DNA of 64,000 nucleotides from Diospyros lotus (GCF_014633365.1 NC_068352.1:28367310-28431309); one strand, 5' to 3'; counted from the first letter of the stretch, positions 1-12,976 are shown. The notes: generated by a model not told the origin, from the letters alone. Numbers and translations: made by a program.

Positions 1-1612
1 CAAAGGTATGCTAAAGCTAATCTTGTTGCCTATGGTTTAAGTGTGGCTGAAGATATTAACTGCAATGAAGCGCCTTCTACTTATTCTGAAACAGTTAGTT
101 GTACTGAATCTCAAAGATGGATTATTGCAATGTAGGAAAAGATGGAATCCCTACATAAAAATAGTACTTATAAGTTGATGAAACTACTCAAGGATAAGTA
201 AGAAATAAGTGCAAATGGATATTCAAGAAGAAATAAGGTACACCACAAGTTGAAAAAGCAAGGTGTAAAGCCAAACTTGTAGCGAAAGGATATAGTCAAG
301 TTCCAAGTGTAGACTTCACAAACATATTTTTCCCAATTGTCAAACATAGTTCCATCCGGGCACTCCTTGGTATTGTGGCTATTTAAGATATTAAATTAGA
401 ATAGTTGGATGTTAAGACAACGTTCTTACATGGGGAATTTGATGAGGATATCTATATGTAGCAACCAAAGGGTAAAGAAGACTATGTGTGCTTATTGAAG
501 AAGTATCTATATGGCCTAAAATAGTTTCCTCGACAGTTGTATAAAAGATTTGATTTCTTTATGATTAAGCACAATTTTGATAGATGCAATTATTAGAGTT
601 ATGTCTATTTTAAAAGGAACAAGAATAGGTCCTTTATATATTTGTTTCTATATGTTGATGATATGCTAGTAGCATCAAAAAATAAAGATAAGATAAGGTG
701 ATTGAAAGCTCATCTTAACAAAGAATTTGAGATGGAAGATTTGGGAGCAGCAAAGAAGATATTTGAAATGCAAATTTCAAGAGACAAATAAGTAGGTAAA
801 TTGTATCTAAGTCAAAAAGGATTTGTTGAGAAAGTATTGACTAAATTAAATATATAAAAGGCTAAACCTATAAGTATTCTATTTGCTGCACATTTTAAAC
901 TTTCATCCAACTTGTCTCCTCAATCGGATGATAAAATTGACAAGATGTCGAAGATTCCATACTCTAGTGCAATGGGTTGTCTTATGTATGTTGTGGTTTG
1001 TTCACACCCTGATTTGGCCTATGCAATGAGCGTGGTTAATAGGTACATGGCTAACCTTGGTAAAGAACATTGAAAGGCAGTCCAATGGATTTTTCGATAT
1101 TTGCATGGTATCGCTAATTCCTGTTTATAGTTCAAAAATACTAGAAATGTAGTTATTGGTTTCATTGATTTTGATTTTGCAGGCGATCCTAATAAAAGAA
1201 GATTGCTTACTAGGTATGTTTTCACCATTAGTGGTTGTGCTATCAGTTGGAAGACTACCTTATAGTCTACCGTTGCCCTATGTATTATAGAAGCAAAGTA
1301 TATGGCAATTAATGAGGCCGTTGAAGAATCTATTTGGCTAAAATGGTTGATTGATGAGAATATTCATGACAGTACAGTATATTGTGATAGTCAAAGTGCT
1401 ATTTTCCTCACTAAAAATCAGATGTTTCACTAGAGAACTTAGTACATTGATGTGCGATATCATTTTATTTGGGATATTATTGCTCGTGGTGAAGTTATTA
1501 TGAGAAAAATCAGCACTCATGATAATTCTACAGATATGTTGACCAAGTTCTTGCTTATTGCAACTTTCAAACATTGCGTGGATTTGGTTGGTATTTGCCA
1601 GGAAGATTAATT
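1..1612 (+). pseudogene. Ty1/copia retrotransposon pol remnant (reverse transcriptase - RNase H)
   Basis: The plus strand, read across frames and stops, gives the copia reverse transcriptase and RNase H regions in order. Near 90-170 is the RT start (AMxEKMESLHKNSTY). Near 250-290 is KAKLVAKGYSQ. Near 645-680 is the catalytic FLYVDDMLVASK. Near 960-1030 is YSSAMGCLMY...HPDLAYA. The RNase H signature YCDSQSAIFLTKN lies near 1378-1420, and the terminal DMLTKFL...FKHCVDLVGI near 1535-1600. At least ten in-frame stops, such as those near 134, 385 and 1072, show it cannot be translated. Gag, protease and integrase would lie left of the window. Family assignment is secure; lineage within copia is not determined. 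Confidence 0.9.
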
Positions 1613-1668
1613 TTTCAATTTTGTTGGAATAAAGAATTTTGAATGATTTTGTTTGTGAATTTAGAGTC

Positions 1669-2073
1669 AAGAAGGAGATTTGTGATAATTATAACTCAAA
1701 ATCCTAATTTATCTGTAATTGGATTTCTCAATTTGACCGAGATTATGACTTTCAGATTTGACTGTGATTATGATGTTGTCAAATTCGATTTTATATAAGA
1801 TTTATTTTATCTGGAAGATTATCCTCATTAATCATTTTCTGATCAAGATAGAATTTTCTGTGTACATTTATAGATGGTTTTAAATGTACAAATAGGTGTT
1901 CAAGTTATTAGATTTTGTGTGCAATATTATTTTTATATTACCAATATTTAGTTAATAATATTTTATTCTTTTCGGCTATAATCTATTTTTTATTTAATTT
2001 TTTTACATAAAATTCTATATTCATTTATGTGATTATTGGTTTAATCATAGTTTGCTTTTCGATCTACGCAACA
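1669..2073 (+). mobile_element. polypurine tract and 3' LTR of the copia element
   Basis: The purine stretch AAGAAGGAGA at 1669-1678 lies just after the end of pol, as expected for the plus-strand primer. The sequence from TGTGATAATT at 1681 to ACGCAACA ending at 2073 has TG...CA ends and a copia-like size of about 393 bp. The 5' LTR is outside the window, so the boundaries rest on position and end motifs only. Confidence 0.6.
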
Positions 2074-2095
2074 ATAATAATCAAACTAAAGCGCG

Positions 2096-2123
<28 letters not shown>
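2096..2123. repeat. poly-C run (28 C)
   Basis: There are 28 consecutive C between the copia LTR and the first visible exon of the cellulose-synthase-like gene, inside the presumed intron and 18 bases before the exon. The length may vary between individuals or be uncertain in the assembly. Confidence 0.9.
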
Positions 2124-2126
<3 letters not shown>

Positions 2127-2141
2127 TGTCTTAATTTGTAG

Positions 2142-5100
2142 TCCGAGTATGAACATCTTTGCCGGATAATAGAAGATGCATCCAGAAGGCCTCTTCCTTG
2201 TGAGCTAGTTGGCGAGTTTAAGGATTTCTCAAACATACAACGTGGGAATCACCCTGCCATAGTTAAGGTATTTTAATAATTAATTAATTACCAGTATGAT
2301 TCTTTGGTTTGTTAGGAGGCCTTTTGTTTGAAGAAAGATTATATTTGTATGTAGCCTTGTTATTGGAATTCACCAAATATCAGTCTTACATATTGCTACA
2401 TGCTAAGGCCCGCCCATATCAGTCCATCTTGTCTGTAAAAATAATTAGTAATTGCAGTAAATTTGTACAATTGACTGGTATCACCTTCTTTTAATCAATT
2501 AGGTTATATGGAAGAATAAGGGTTCAGATGATGAATCAGTGCCACATCTTATCTACATTTCCAGAGAGAAACGCCCCAATCACCCAAATAATTTCAAAGC
2601 TGGTGCCATGAATGTGCTTGTAAGAATTTTAATTTGATTTTTTTTGTTATATAGAATTGTTCTACCCAAAAAGAGTGCTTTCTTTACTTTATTACTTAAT
2701 TATTGATATAATATTGTCATTTTTATTGTGATATTAACAGACAAGAGTCTCAGGAGTAATGACAAACGCTCCAATTATGTTAAATGTAGACTGTGACGCG
2801 TATGTAAACAATTCCAAAATTATTCTTCATGCAATGTGTTTGTTGATGGGCATGAATGAAAAGGATTGTGGATTTGTTCAATCTCCACAATACTTCTATG
2901 GTGGATTGAAGGATGACCCATTTGGAAATCAGTATCAGGTTTTGCTGCAGGTATGTATTTTTTTTTCAAAAATATGAAAGTAATTTTTTAGAGCAATTAC
3001 ACTTTGACATCCCTAAAATTTTGCTAAATTATAGTATGTACCCTCTACATTTTAAAAATCACGTGACTTCCCTTTTTATTATACAGATGTTAAGAAATCC
3101 ATATAAGTATATAAATTATCAGGAGTATTTGTGTGTGATGTAAATCTGATAACATTGAAGAATTTGATACGACTTTTAAATGCTACAAGCAGTTAATTAA
3201 TCTAATGACATTGAACAATTTGATGTAAATCTTTGGGATGTGTTGCATCACCAGTACATGGTGTATGGATTTGTGGGTATTCAAGGACCCTTCTACCAAG
3301 GAACAAACTGCTTTCACAGAAAAAAAGTTATCTATGGCTCCTCACCAAATGACAATCAAATCAATGGTAAGAAATCATCTACTTCATTTAAAATTTATTT
3401 AGTCGAAGTAATATAACTTTTAACACCTAACCTACAATGCTTTTGTAATAATTTACATTCATGCCCTTGTGGATAGCAAAATTGAAGAACACTGAGGCAT
3501 TGAAGAGCATTTTTGGAAGCTCAGTGGAGCTCACCACATCGGTTGCTGAGACACTTTCAGGCTCGAGGACTGGCACTTCAAATGATGATTTGTCGGGTTC
3601 CATAGAGGCAGCTCACACTGTTGCTGGCTGTGGCTATGAGTGTGGCACCAAATGGGGCAGCGAGGTGACAGCTTCTCCTTTGTCATATTACTAACCATTT
3701 TAACTCTCACTTACTGTTACGTCATTTTATACTACTTTTTAGAGTAAAATATACTCTCAAAATTTTGGCAGTATTTTTGAAGTTTTGAAAATTATGTTAA
3801 CCTTCTCTCTCTTAAACAGGCGTTAATACGTTAAGGAATTGCTGTAAAGTGTATATAAAATCTTAGAGAATTTCATATGACGTAAATGTAATTGCACAAG
3901 ATTGATGTAACTAGGAAGTGAATTGATAATAATAAAATATTCAAAAAGAATATAAAATTTAGACAAAAATATAATATTTATGCCTTTTTATAACAGGTTG
4001 GATGGATGTACGGATCTATAGTTGAAGACACGCAAACAGGGATTTGCATCCACGGGAAGGGTTGGAAATCAGCTTACTGCACGCCTGACCCACCTGCCTT
4101 CTTGGGCTGTGCAGCTTCTGGTGGGCCTGCAACCATGATCCAATATAAGAGGGGGGCCACTGGGCTCCTTGAAATCCTGTTCGGCGCGAAAAGTCCACTC
4201 ATCCTTACGCTAAGAGGGAGGCTCCAGTTTCGACAAGCCCTGGCTTACTTACACTTCCTTTTGTGGGGCCTACGATCCATTCCCGAGCTCTGTTACGCTG
4301 CTCTGCCGGCCTATTGTGTCATCGCTGACACTCATTTCTTGCCTAAGGTACGTGTTTTGAGACTACAAAATATATCATGATAGTACATTATTAGAGTAAT
4401 TATGTGTTATTATGTATATAAAACTTTTGAATACATGATAGTAATCCACCTTTAATTTTAAATTGATCAAAAATTACTTACCATTTTAAAAGGCACTGAA
4501 AAAAATATATATTTTTAATTGTGCAACAATACCCATCGCCTACTCACCGTTAACAATTCTTTTAAAAGGTGTTCTGTATTAGAGCCTCCTCGATTAAAAG
4601 GCCATGTGTGTTGGGGCTTCCAGCTTAACAAACATTTCTGAAAATATATATATATATATACACTATTCAAAAACAATATGAATTTAACAATGTTCAACCA
4701 TTGCATACAATTGTTAATATTATTTAGTTGGCCTGGCCATGCAGGTGGGAGATTCAGGCTTCTTGATAACCAGCTTCCTCTTTCTCATCTACAACTTTTA
4801 CACTCTATCCGAGTATTTGCGAACTGGCCTGTCAATCCGCGCCTGGTGGAACAACCAGAGAATGTCGAGGATCACCGCCATGAACGCCTGGTTCTTCGGA
4901 GCCTTGAGCGTCGGCCTCAAGCTCCTTGGAGTCTCGGACACTGTCTTCGAAGTCACCCAGAAGGAGCCAGGTATCGACGACGACAAGGATGCCGACGCCG
5001 GGAGGTTCACATTCAATGACTCCCCGATATTCATTCCCGGCACCACCGTCTTGATGGTGAACCTGGTGGCTCTGGGCGCCGCAGTGCTAGGGTTCCGCCC

Positions 5101-5290
5101 TGCTCGCGGCGGAGACGGGTTCGGGACTGGGGAGATTGTTTGCAATGTCTGTGTGGTGCTGCTTCTATGGGCATTCTTGAAAGGTTTGTTTGGGAGAGGG
5201 AAATATGGGATTCCATTGCCGACCATCTACAAGTCGGCGGCTTTGACAACGTTGTTTGTGCAGTTAAGCAAAATGGGCTCCTCTAGTTGA
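2142..5290 (+). CDS. cellulose-synthase-like protein, CslH/CslB type (C-terminal seven exons)
   Basis: This is a family-2 glycosyltransferase that polymerises cell-wall glucan in Golgi or plasma membrane. I read exons at 2142-2267, 2503-2619, 2741-2950, 3255-3366, 3477-3664, 3997-4347 and 4745-5290, all with GT-AG borders and compatible phases. They sum to 1,650 nt, the last 549 residues plus stop; family members are near 750, so about 200 N-terminal residues lie left of the window or were lost to the copia element. Visible motifs are LNVDCDAY (UDP-sugar-binding DxD), [13 protein letters not shown], and VEDTQTG, the equivalent of the catalytic TED. The last exon holds several membrane helices. 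The QxxRW motif reads QYKRG (near 4140-4155): the Trp that contacts the glucan acceptor is Gly by one TGG to GGG change, so activity is doubtful. CslB, CslH and CslG are hard to separate here. A tree would decide. Confidence 0.85.
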
Positions 5291-6059
5291 GTCTTCTGTG
5301 ATGATTTGCTATGGTTACTCTGCATGAAATTAATTGATAGTTTCAGTGCTGGCCGGCGTCACAAAAGCTTTCATGGAAAGTCGATCGTCTTGTTTTCATT
5401 TTGTTGAATTGTTATATATATATATATATATATATATATCAAATTGAGGTTTGATTCTTAATTTGTCACCATTAATGTTCGAAATCTTGGAAGGGTGTAG
5501 TTATATTACAAAAATATGTCAAATCGCTTTCATGACTTAAAAAAACATTATTAAACTAACGGTGTCATTTCAGGTAGCGGCCGTTTTTTCAATTCATTTT
5601 TTATCTATCGTTTGAAAATGCTGTTAAAAGTTTTTATTTTATTACATTCTTTTATTTTTATTTTAATCTATTAATTTTTATTTCAGCTGAGGAAAATGAA
5701 AACTAAAAACATTGTTTGATTTTGATGTGACCTATCAAAAAAATGGAAATGAAAATCGAAAGTATTAAATTCATGCTATGGTCAAAAAAATGATTGGTAA
5801 ACTACTAAGAAAATGAAAGTGAAAACTAAAAAATATTAAAATCATGTTGTGGGTGAAAAAAATTATTGGTAACCCTACAATCATTCAAACATTATAATTA
5901 TTGGTTTTAAATTTAATATGAATAATTTAATTAAATAATAAAAAAATCTAATCGTCGAATTGCTATTTGTCACCTACAACTCGTCGAATCTAATGTGAAG
6001 ATGACAAAACTCACCAAACTTGGTGTGGGTGGCCTTGAAAACAACTAGAAAACATGCAA
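5291..6059. other. 3' flank of the Csl gene, with a TA microsatellite
   Basis: No gene seen. A (TA)n run covers 5413-5439, 123 bases past the stop, and probably lies in or near the 3' UTR. From about 5690 the sequence is AT-rich, with AAAATGAAAACTAAAAAC-like strings that may belong to the repeat to the right. Confidence 0.6.
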
Positions 6060-7480
6060 ATATGATTGTTGGAGTTGCTTGTCATAAAAAAAACTCACTG
6101 ATTAGGTGCAGTCATCGGGCATGGCTGTAGTGTTGCCAAATCTACTATAAAGAGTTTGAAACTCGTTGGATTTGGTGAGTATACTGTGAAAATAGTTGGA
6201 TCTATTAATCTAGTCACTAAAGCCACTCCTTGCTGAAAAACCTATGAGCTAGGTGCAATGGTCAACCGTTATGGCTATATTGTCACTAAATATACTGTAG
6301 AGAGTCTAAAACTTGCCAGACCTCGAAGTTTCTCACGAAAATAGTCAATTATGATAATTTAGTTTCAAGAGCTACTCATTATTGAAAATACCAATGACAT
6401 TAAATACCAATGTGTTCTATCTCTCAAATTTGAGATGAAAAATTCGTCTCAAAATTTCTCTCAAATTTGAGACGGATTTCGAGATGAAAAAATTCATCTC
6501 AAATTTGAGACAAAAAAATTCATCTCTAAATCAGTGTCAAATTTGAGATGAAAAATCCGTCTCAACGTCACTCTCAAATTTTAGATGGATTTCGAGACGA
6601 AAAAATTCGTCTCTAAATCCGTCTCAAATTTGAGATGGAAATGGTAGTCTCAAAATTCTTTTCAAATTTGAAACGAAAAATTTTGTCCCAAAATTTGTCT
6701 CAAATTTTGTAACGAGCATTTTTGCGACGGATCAAAATCCATCTCAAAATCCGTTTCAAACCAAAAATTCATCTCAAAATTTGTCTCTAAACATATGTTT
6801 TCTTGTAGTGAGGGTGGTTATACTAAGTTGGATCCCTAGGATGGTTATACTTTGTGTGAAAAGACTGCAACCATGCCAGAGATACTAAGTTTGTTGGGCT
6901 AAAACATCATCGAAAATAAGAGATAGGCTGTTGGTGTGATTCTGATGCAGGAGGGTTGACGAAAACTTCACGATGTTAGCTTTGCTAAGCAATTACAAGA
7001 AGGAAAGTCGTCTCGGTTGAGTGGAGAGAAAGAGAGAGGATGATCATGACTTTTGGGTAAGAAATAATAATATGGAAAAGGAATGAGTTTTAAACTCATT
7101 CTATCTTTCTCATTTCCTTTCAAAAGTTGTCAAAATTTCCAAAATATAATGTAAAGACCATCAGCACTTTTACTGTTTTCATTTCAAAATTTTAAAATCA
7201 AACCAAAATTCTGAAAACCACGACGTTTTTAAACAAACCATAACTTTTTCATTTTTGGGCCATAACGTTGATCCTTATCTGAGTAGTTCTACCTTTCCCA
7301 TTGAGGCCCAATTACTAGAAACCCAACCATTAATTCAATTCTCAAATTGTCGAAGGCATGTTCGTAGGCCCATTTGTAATTGAGCCTAATCTAGTATCCT
7401 ATGTTAGTCAGCTATATCAATTTTAATTTTTTTTAATAAATTATGTATATCTATAATCATATTTAGTTAAATTGATCTGG
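6060..7480. repeat. dispersed repeat, copy A (interrupted)
   Basis: This stretch matches 29685-30350 in the same orientation. Shared strings include GAAAATACCAATGACATTA, GACTGCAACCATGCCAGAG and CCATTGAGGCCCAATTACTA. Inside are two degenerate tandem units of about 145 bp, 6108-6253 and 6254-6404. The second copy lacks the CACTA-like insert present here. No coding potential seen. It may be a non-autonomous Mutator-like or other DNA element, but I could not define its termini. Confidence 0.6.
6405..6810 (-). mobile_element. CACTA-like (En/Spm) element fragment
   Basis: The right end, read on the minus strand, is CACTACAAGAAAACATATG, the classical plant CACTA terminus. It is followed by many copies of a subterminal motif of the type GAGACGAAAAATTCGTCTC, in both orientations from 6420 to 6790. 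The insert is absent from the sister repeat at 29.8 kb, so it is an insertion. No matching CACTA is seen at the left end, which has probably been lost. It is too short for a transposase. Confidence 0.65.
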
Positions 7481-7892
7481 AATTTGACTAGAAGACAAGA
7501 CCAATGGTGGCTACCAATGGTGAGATTGCTTGGGGTCCTTAATTGGAATTTGGACCGGTGGGGACATTGCTTGAGTGGAAGGGTTAGCATGACTGCTCAA
7601 GTGTTTCTAACTTAATTTATTCGCAAAAACATTTGTCACCAAAATAATAATTTTACATAATTCATCTACATTTACGATGAAATTGTTAAAATTCTTACTT
7701 TTGTCAGCTATTTCAGTAGTTGAATTATTTATTAATATTGAGGGCATTGATGGTGGACTCGAGAAGGAGGATGGGGGTATTGGTGATGATTATCAATAAG
7801 ATCTAATTTAATTTCTTGAACTCTAAGATGTGTTTTTCTTGGATTCCTCCAAGTTGTTTATGTGATGATTTGGGCTATCTTAAGAGTTAACT
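7481..7892. other. intergenic, no gene seen
   Basis: AT-rich sequence between the dispersed repeat and the solo LTR. The last five bases (TAACT, 7888-7892) are the left target-site duplication of that LTR. Confidence 0.5.
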
Positions 7893-10497
7893 TGTAACGG
7901 CCCGCCTCCCGGAGCCCCCACTAGCATAGAGGATCCGTGAGAGGGTCATTACTAAAAATGATATCGAACAATGAGGCACCTACAACACACACATAACCCT
8001 TTTTGAAATCATAATTCTTCTTTATTATAACATCTCATCATAATCTTTACAAACCATTCATCACTTGGGCCCACCTGGGCTTACATAACATGCGACAAAC
8101 TCTGAAAACATAAACATTAACCTTTTAAGACACGATGACATCCAGGATCTAGGTTTGGGAGAGCTCTGCACTTGCTACCATGACATGACGGTCTGGACCC
8201 AAACCCCGATGAACACACCTGCGATCTCAGGATATGCTGACCTGGAATGATGTAAAACAACATGAGTCGCGAGACTCAGCAAGCTCTAGAAAGAAAGTTA
8301 CGGGTTTAGGATAGGACTCTTCCCATGACACCCCATGCAATTCATGTCAATGAAATCACGCCATGTCATGAGCTATACATACCTTACTTCTACATGCATA
8401 ACATAAAATAAACTGCACATAAGGAACCAGGGGCCCACATAAGTCAAACATTGGCACCCGGGTCCCACATACAAACCTGTTGTAGCCTAACATAGGCTAC
8501 CATATCATCATTCTCTTAGACTAGCCTTTTCCTGACATGGTCGGCTTTTCCTGACATTCAACTTTTGTCTTTTCCTGATACTTGTTACATACTTTTCCTG
8601 ATTCCCATCATATTCTCATGTGTTCATCATGTCATACATCACATAATCATATACTTCCGCGATCTTGGTCTTCCCTCGGGCCAACCCCGAGCTAAAATCT
8701 AAGCCGAGCCGAAGCTCACATGAGTCGGTACTCCCGACACCTGGCACGGTACTCCCGTCCAGAATAACAGTAACATTAGAACCATGCGATGCAACACATA
8801 AGAAATGCAAGGGCTTCCGTAGCATAAACGTGATGACAAGGCCCCCATAAACCAAACATCAGGCCCTGCTACGCCCACACATAAGAATTCACACATGCGA
8901 CATGCTCTAAATGCATATGCTCATCTAGGGTACCCAAATTGGCTCTTGGACCAACCGGGTCATGTAAATGTTCACACATCCCGTCACACACAAAGCATGT
9001 CCCCACGTGAATGCAACCCAGCCCTTTGTAGCACACACATCATGAAATGCACAAACCAAGGCGGGAATCTGGAGTACCAGCTCTTCTGGCCGTCTAGCGC
9101 TTATCGTAACAACCGATGACTGGCGCCCATACATCCAGCCATCAACTGCCACGACCCACGGTCAACAGTCAGTGGCTTTGTATCCATACCCTTAGACACA
9201 CTTACTGACCCTATTAACTTTAGATTCTCTGAACTTAACATTGCACAACATTTCTCCATAACTTTTCATGTACATAATCACATAGCATCCTGACATCATT
9301 CTCATTCTTCCTCATTCATAGAAAACCATCTCAACATACATAATAGACTCTTTTAACACATTTTCCTAATTCTGACCATAACCAATTTCTCTAAGAACCT
9401 AACCCCAACGGGTTCGGCATCATTCCCAAGGGAAGCGGAGCGATACGAAGCTCCGTGACGGTCGAAATAAAAGACGCTATGACATCCTTACTTAGCTTAT
9501 CTCATTAACAATAAACTCATTAATAAAATAAAAGTCATAAAATGGTTACTACGTGGATTATTATTATTTATGCGTAGAACCGAGTCACGGTGAGGGAGGG
9601 TTTAGAGTAGAAGAAACCTCAAAGACTTTCAAGGGAAATAAATAACGCGAAGAGAGGGTTAGGAGCTTGCCTAAAAATAATTGATTCCTGCCCTTTTTCA
9701 CGCTCCCGTGGCGAAGTAAAACGTTTTGCCACTTTTCCTTCAATTTTCTTCCCCGCGTGCGCTGCTGGCCGTTCCTCCGTCTTCTCCTTCTTATTTTCTC
9801 TCTGTTTTTCTTTTTCACAATGCTTGGCTCGTGCCCAAATCTGCCCGTGGCTGAGTTTAACTCTCTATTTATATCTCAATTTTGCCTTAACAGCTAAGCT
9901 CCACGCTTCCCTAGCCTATCATTTGAGCTTCTAAAGTCAAACAGCAAAATCCTAATCACTTTATTGAAATGAGAGAGACTTGTGCGTGAAGCTTGGTCCA
10001 AAACTAGAATGGAGGGCATTTTCAAATCCACAACCCAACGCGTCCACTATTGCCCATTTCTCCTGTTAATATATTATTATAATGTTAATATATTGATTAA
10101 AACTATTTTACCTTATTATATTATATAATATATATATATAGATACTACCAACCTATATATGCTGCCATTAGTTATACATATACCAATTATGAGCCTATAC
10201 CATATGCACCCATATATTAGTATATTATACATTATGCCTTTGATAGTATTATGTATATATTTTACCTATTCATATTAAGAGCAACTTTGCACGCTAACAT
10301 GCTGTAAATTTCTGTCACTTCTTTTATTTAATTTAATTAATAATTTTTTTTCAATTATTTTATTTTATGTATACATATATTAATATTTTATTTACCTTAA
10401 ACACTTAATAATCTAAATCCTATAAATTCTACAAACTTTCTTCAAACACCTAAATTAATTATTTTTATTTGTCTCCAAATTTTTTTGAGATGCTACA
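7893..10497 (-). mobile_element. solo LTR, long LTR retrotransposon (probably Ty3/gypsy)
   Basis: A 2,605-bp element with TG...CA ends (TGTAACGGCCCGCC at left, GATGCTACA at right), flanked by a perfect 5-bp duplication TAACT at 7888-7892 and 10498-10502. No gag or pol motif occurs inside. It shares landmarks with the other long LTRs here: a string resembling CATCATTCCAGG next to GACTCAGCAAG-type sequence (around 8245-8285), and an end like that at 19117. On the minus strand a TATA box lies at 9861-9874, with a purine-rich leader to its left. The gypsy assignment is by resemblance, since no internal domain remains. Confidence 0.85.
9861..9874 (-). promoter_or_regulatory. TATA box of the solo LTR
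   Basis: On the minus strand it reads ATATAAATAGAGAG, a near-perfect plant TATA box, placed ahead of a CT/GA-rich segment as in the related LTR at 43.1 kb. It is probably the retrotransposon's own pol II promoter. Confidence 0.55.
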
Positions 10498-12484
10498 TAA
10501 CTACTTCTTTTTTTTTCATTGTTCAAAAGTTGAGAAATCAAGAAAATTGAATAATTTAATTTGACTGTCTTATCTGCTTCGTAAATCGTAATCATATTCG
10601 TTGGTTTGATAAATGCTAAAATTAAAAAAATTAAAATTATGTAAAAAATTGAACTAAACCAACAAACAAATGGAAAACTTAAAAAACTAAATAAATATAA
10701 AAAAATCAAATCGATCAAAAAAACTGAAAAAAAAAAAGAAAAAAACGAACAAACAGAAAAATTTGGAAAACCAAAAATACCAAAAAAAAAGGAAAAACCC
10801 CCTAAAAAAACAAAAAAAAATAAAAATTTCGGTCAGTTCGATTATTTTAATTTTTTTCAATACGAAAATTAAATCAAATCGAAATAACTGAAATTACTAA
10901 ATTTGGTAATTGAACTGATCCAATTTGACCCTCAACTAAAATCGAACTTGTTTGTAGAATACAACAATTAAATTTATTTGTTTTAAAAACAATCAAAACC
11001 AGAGTCCCTCGAGAAAAATGGTCCCAACTGTCGCTTGGAAAACGAAAAGAGGCTAGGGAGTTCCAAGGCTTCAAAGGTCCCCGAATGGGTCGTCAGGGAA
11101 AAAGCCTCAAGACGATCTTTAGAGGACTGGCTCCAGATGGATCGAGAAAGCTTTGGGGGACACAATACTTGCAACACAGAAATAATTAAAAGGCACGCGA
11201 GCCCTCCGATGCCTAAATCAGACACTAATGTTTGAAGAATTGAATATGCAGATGTATGTATGTGTGGTGTATCCAATATAAGTTTTCAGGAGAGTAGGCT
11301 CTCGATGGGTTGTGTATGGTCTTGAGTTTGAGTCTTTGGGGTTTGTTATCCTAAATAGAGAGATAGTGAGTGGTAAAAGGTCTAAAAAGGTTCATTTGTT
11401 TTGGAATAGATTGGTGTTTATAGACACTTGATGGTAAGGCTCATGTAACACGTGGAATGATAGTTTATCGACTCTCCGAGGAATATGCATCGAGTGAGAA
11501 ATATGCACGTGGAATGATAAAGGGTCTAGAGGTATCATCAATGTGAAAATGCCTTGATGAGTATTTTTTGAGTGGATCCGAAGATTTTTTGGAGTCACCA
11601 AGAAACTCTGGGTGAGTCTTTGGCTATGCAATGCTGAGGTTCAACCATCTCAAAAACTCTTTCTAAGCTTCGAGGGACTCTTGTCCTGAAAGACTCTTTG
11701 GGGTCATCCAGACTTACTAAGATATTTATATGAGTTTCTAGATCACCCCCACAATAGAAGTCAATAGATAATTTTAGTCAATTTAATTCAATTATTTTTA
11801 TTAAAGCAAAATTTTATAAACTCTTGTTCATCTCATTACTTGCTTTTTGCCGTCTCATCTCCAACGCTATAATTAAAAAAAATAAAATAACAAAGATGCT
11901 GCTCCCACTGTGCCTCGATCCCATTCTCTCTCAATTTTATGCAACCTTAATGTGTGTGATTTTTGTTATTTTTTTTAAATAAAAGGTGAAAAAACTTATT
12001 AATAAAAAAGAGGAAAGTCAACACCAAATACCATTTCCTTTAGCAGAAAGTTTGAGGTTGGAATTTAGAAAATTTTAGTAAATTTATATTTAGTAATTAA
12101 TATTTTTTATTTTAATTTTTATTATTTATTAGACTAATTAACATGCAACACATCATTTAGAGTTTAAGAATTAGAGTTTAGCAATATTAATATCATTAAT
12201 GTTGACCAATGCCATGTCTAATTCACCATTCTAGTCTAATTACTTTGAGTGTTTAAATAAAAAATGCATATTTATTTATTTTTATATTTATCTAAAAACT
12301 AATTTTTGTTTCGTTTATATATTATTTTGAGTGTTTTCATCCAAAATAAACTCTAAAATTAAAACACATTTATTTATTTATATTTTTATTATTGTAATGG
12401 GAAAAAATATTATAATATTTATTAACTTTAAAATGTATATATTTTTTAATAATATATTAACATTAATATTTATAATTTACTAAA
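10498..12484. other. intergenic AT-rich sequence with unclassified repeats
   Basis: No gene found. The part 10560-10960 is A-rich and contains TTCGGTCAGTTCGATT-like strings that resemble common short plant DNA-element debris. The part 11000-11760 has higher GC and several short open frames without codon structure I recognise; it may be old retrotransposon LTR sequence. Confidence 0.4.
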
Positions 12485-12690
12485 TAATCAAATTTATTGA
12501 ACAAAATATCATTAAAAAATTATTTTCAAAATTTCAAAGAGAACTTGTTTTCTAATTTTCTGTTCTAAAAAATAGTTTTTTAAAATGACAAAGAAAAACG
12601 TATTTTCAATTTTCTAAAAACAGACTATCAAAACAAAAAATTAAAAATAAATTCAAAATTTAAAATTGAAAATTGAAAAATAAAGATAAT
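12485..12690 (+). repeat. dispersed AT-rich repeat, copy 1
   Basis: It aligns by eye along its whole length with 15783-15965. Both start near TCAAATTTATTGAA and contain an (A/T)AAAAAATTATTTT core and TTTTCAATTTT. The two copies lie on the same strand, 3.3 kb apart, flanking the orphan coiled-coil gene. Confidence 0.6.
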
Positions 12691-12976
12691 CCAATCTAAT
12701 CTATCAAATGTTTTAAAACAAAATCTACCAAATAATTTTCTAAATCATATATGCACGTATTTAATTAATTAACTAATTAGAAATACTATTTAAAAATGGG
12801 GTCTTGACACTTCATATAATAATCAGTATTAATATGTTGTATGTTTACTTTCACAAATATTAATGAATAACCCCTTATGCAATTATTCACAATAAAATGA
12901 ATATACGACACAAATGCTGAGTGATGTATCACTGCTTGATGAGTGTACAAATAACATTTTTGTTAATTAATTGGTC

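Noticed and set aside
4798..5249. Long antisense frames opposite the last Csl exon
   Set aside because: Shadow of a GC-rich coding exon. The sense frame has clear family motifs.
5560..7290. A complete Mutator-like element with long terminal inverted repeats
   Set aside because: AAAATGAAAAC-like strings occur at both sides, but I could not align convincing inverted repeats or a 9-bp duplication.
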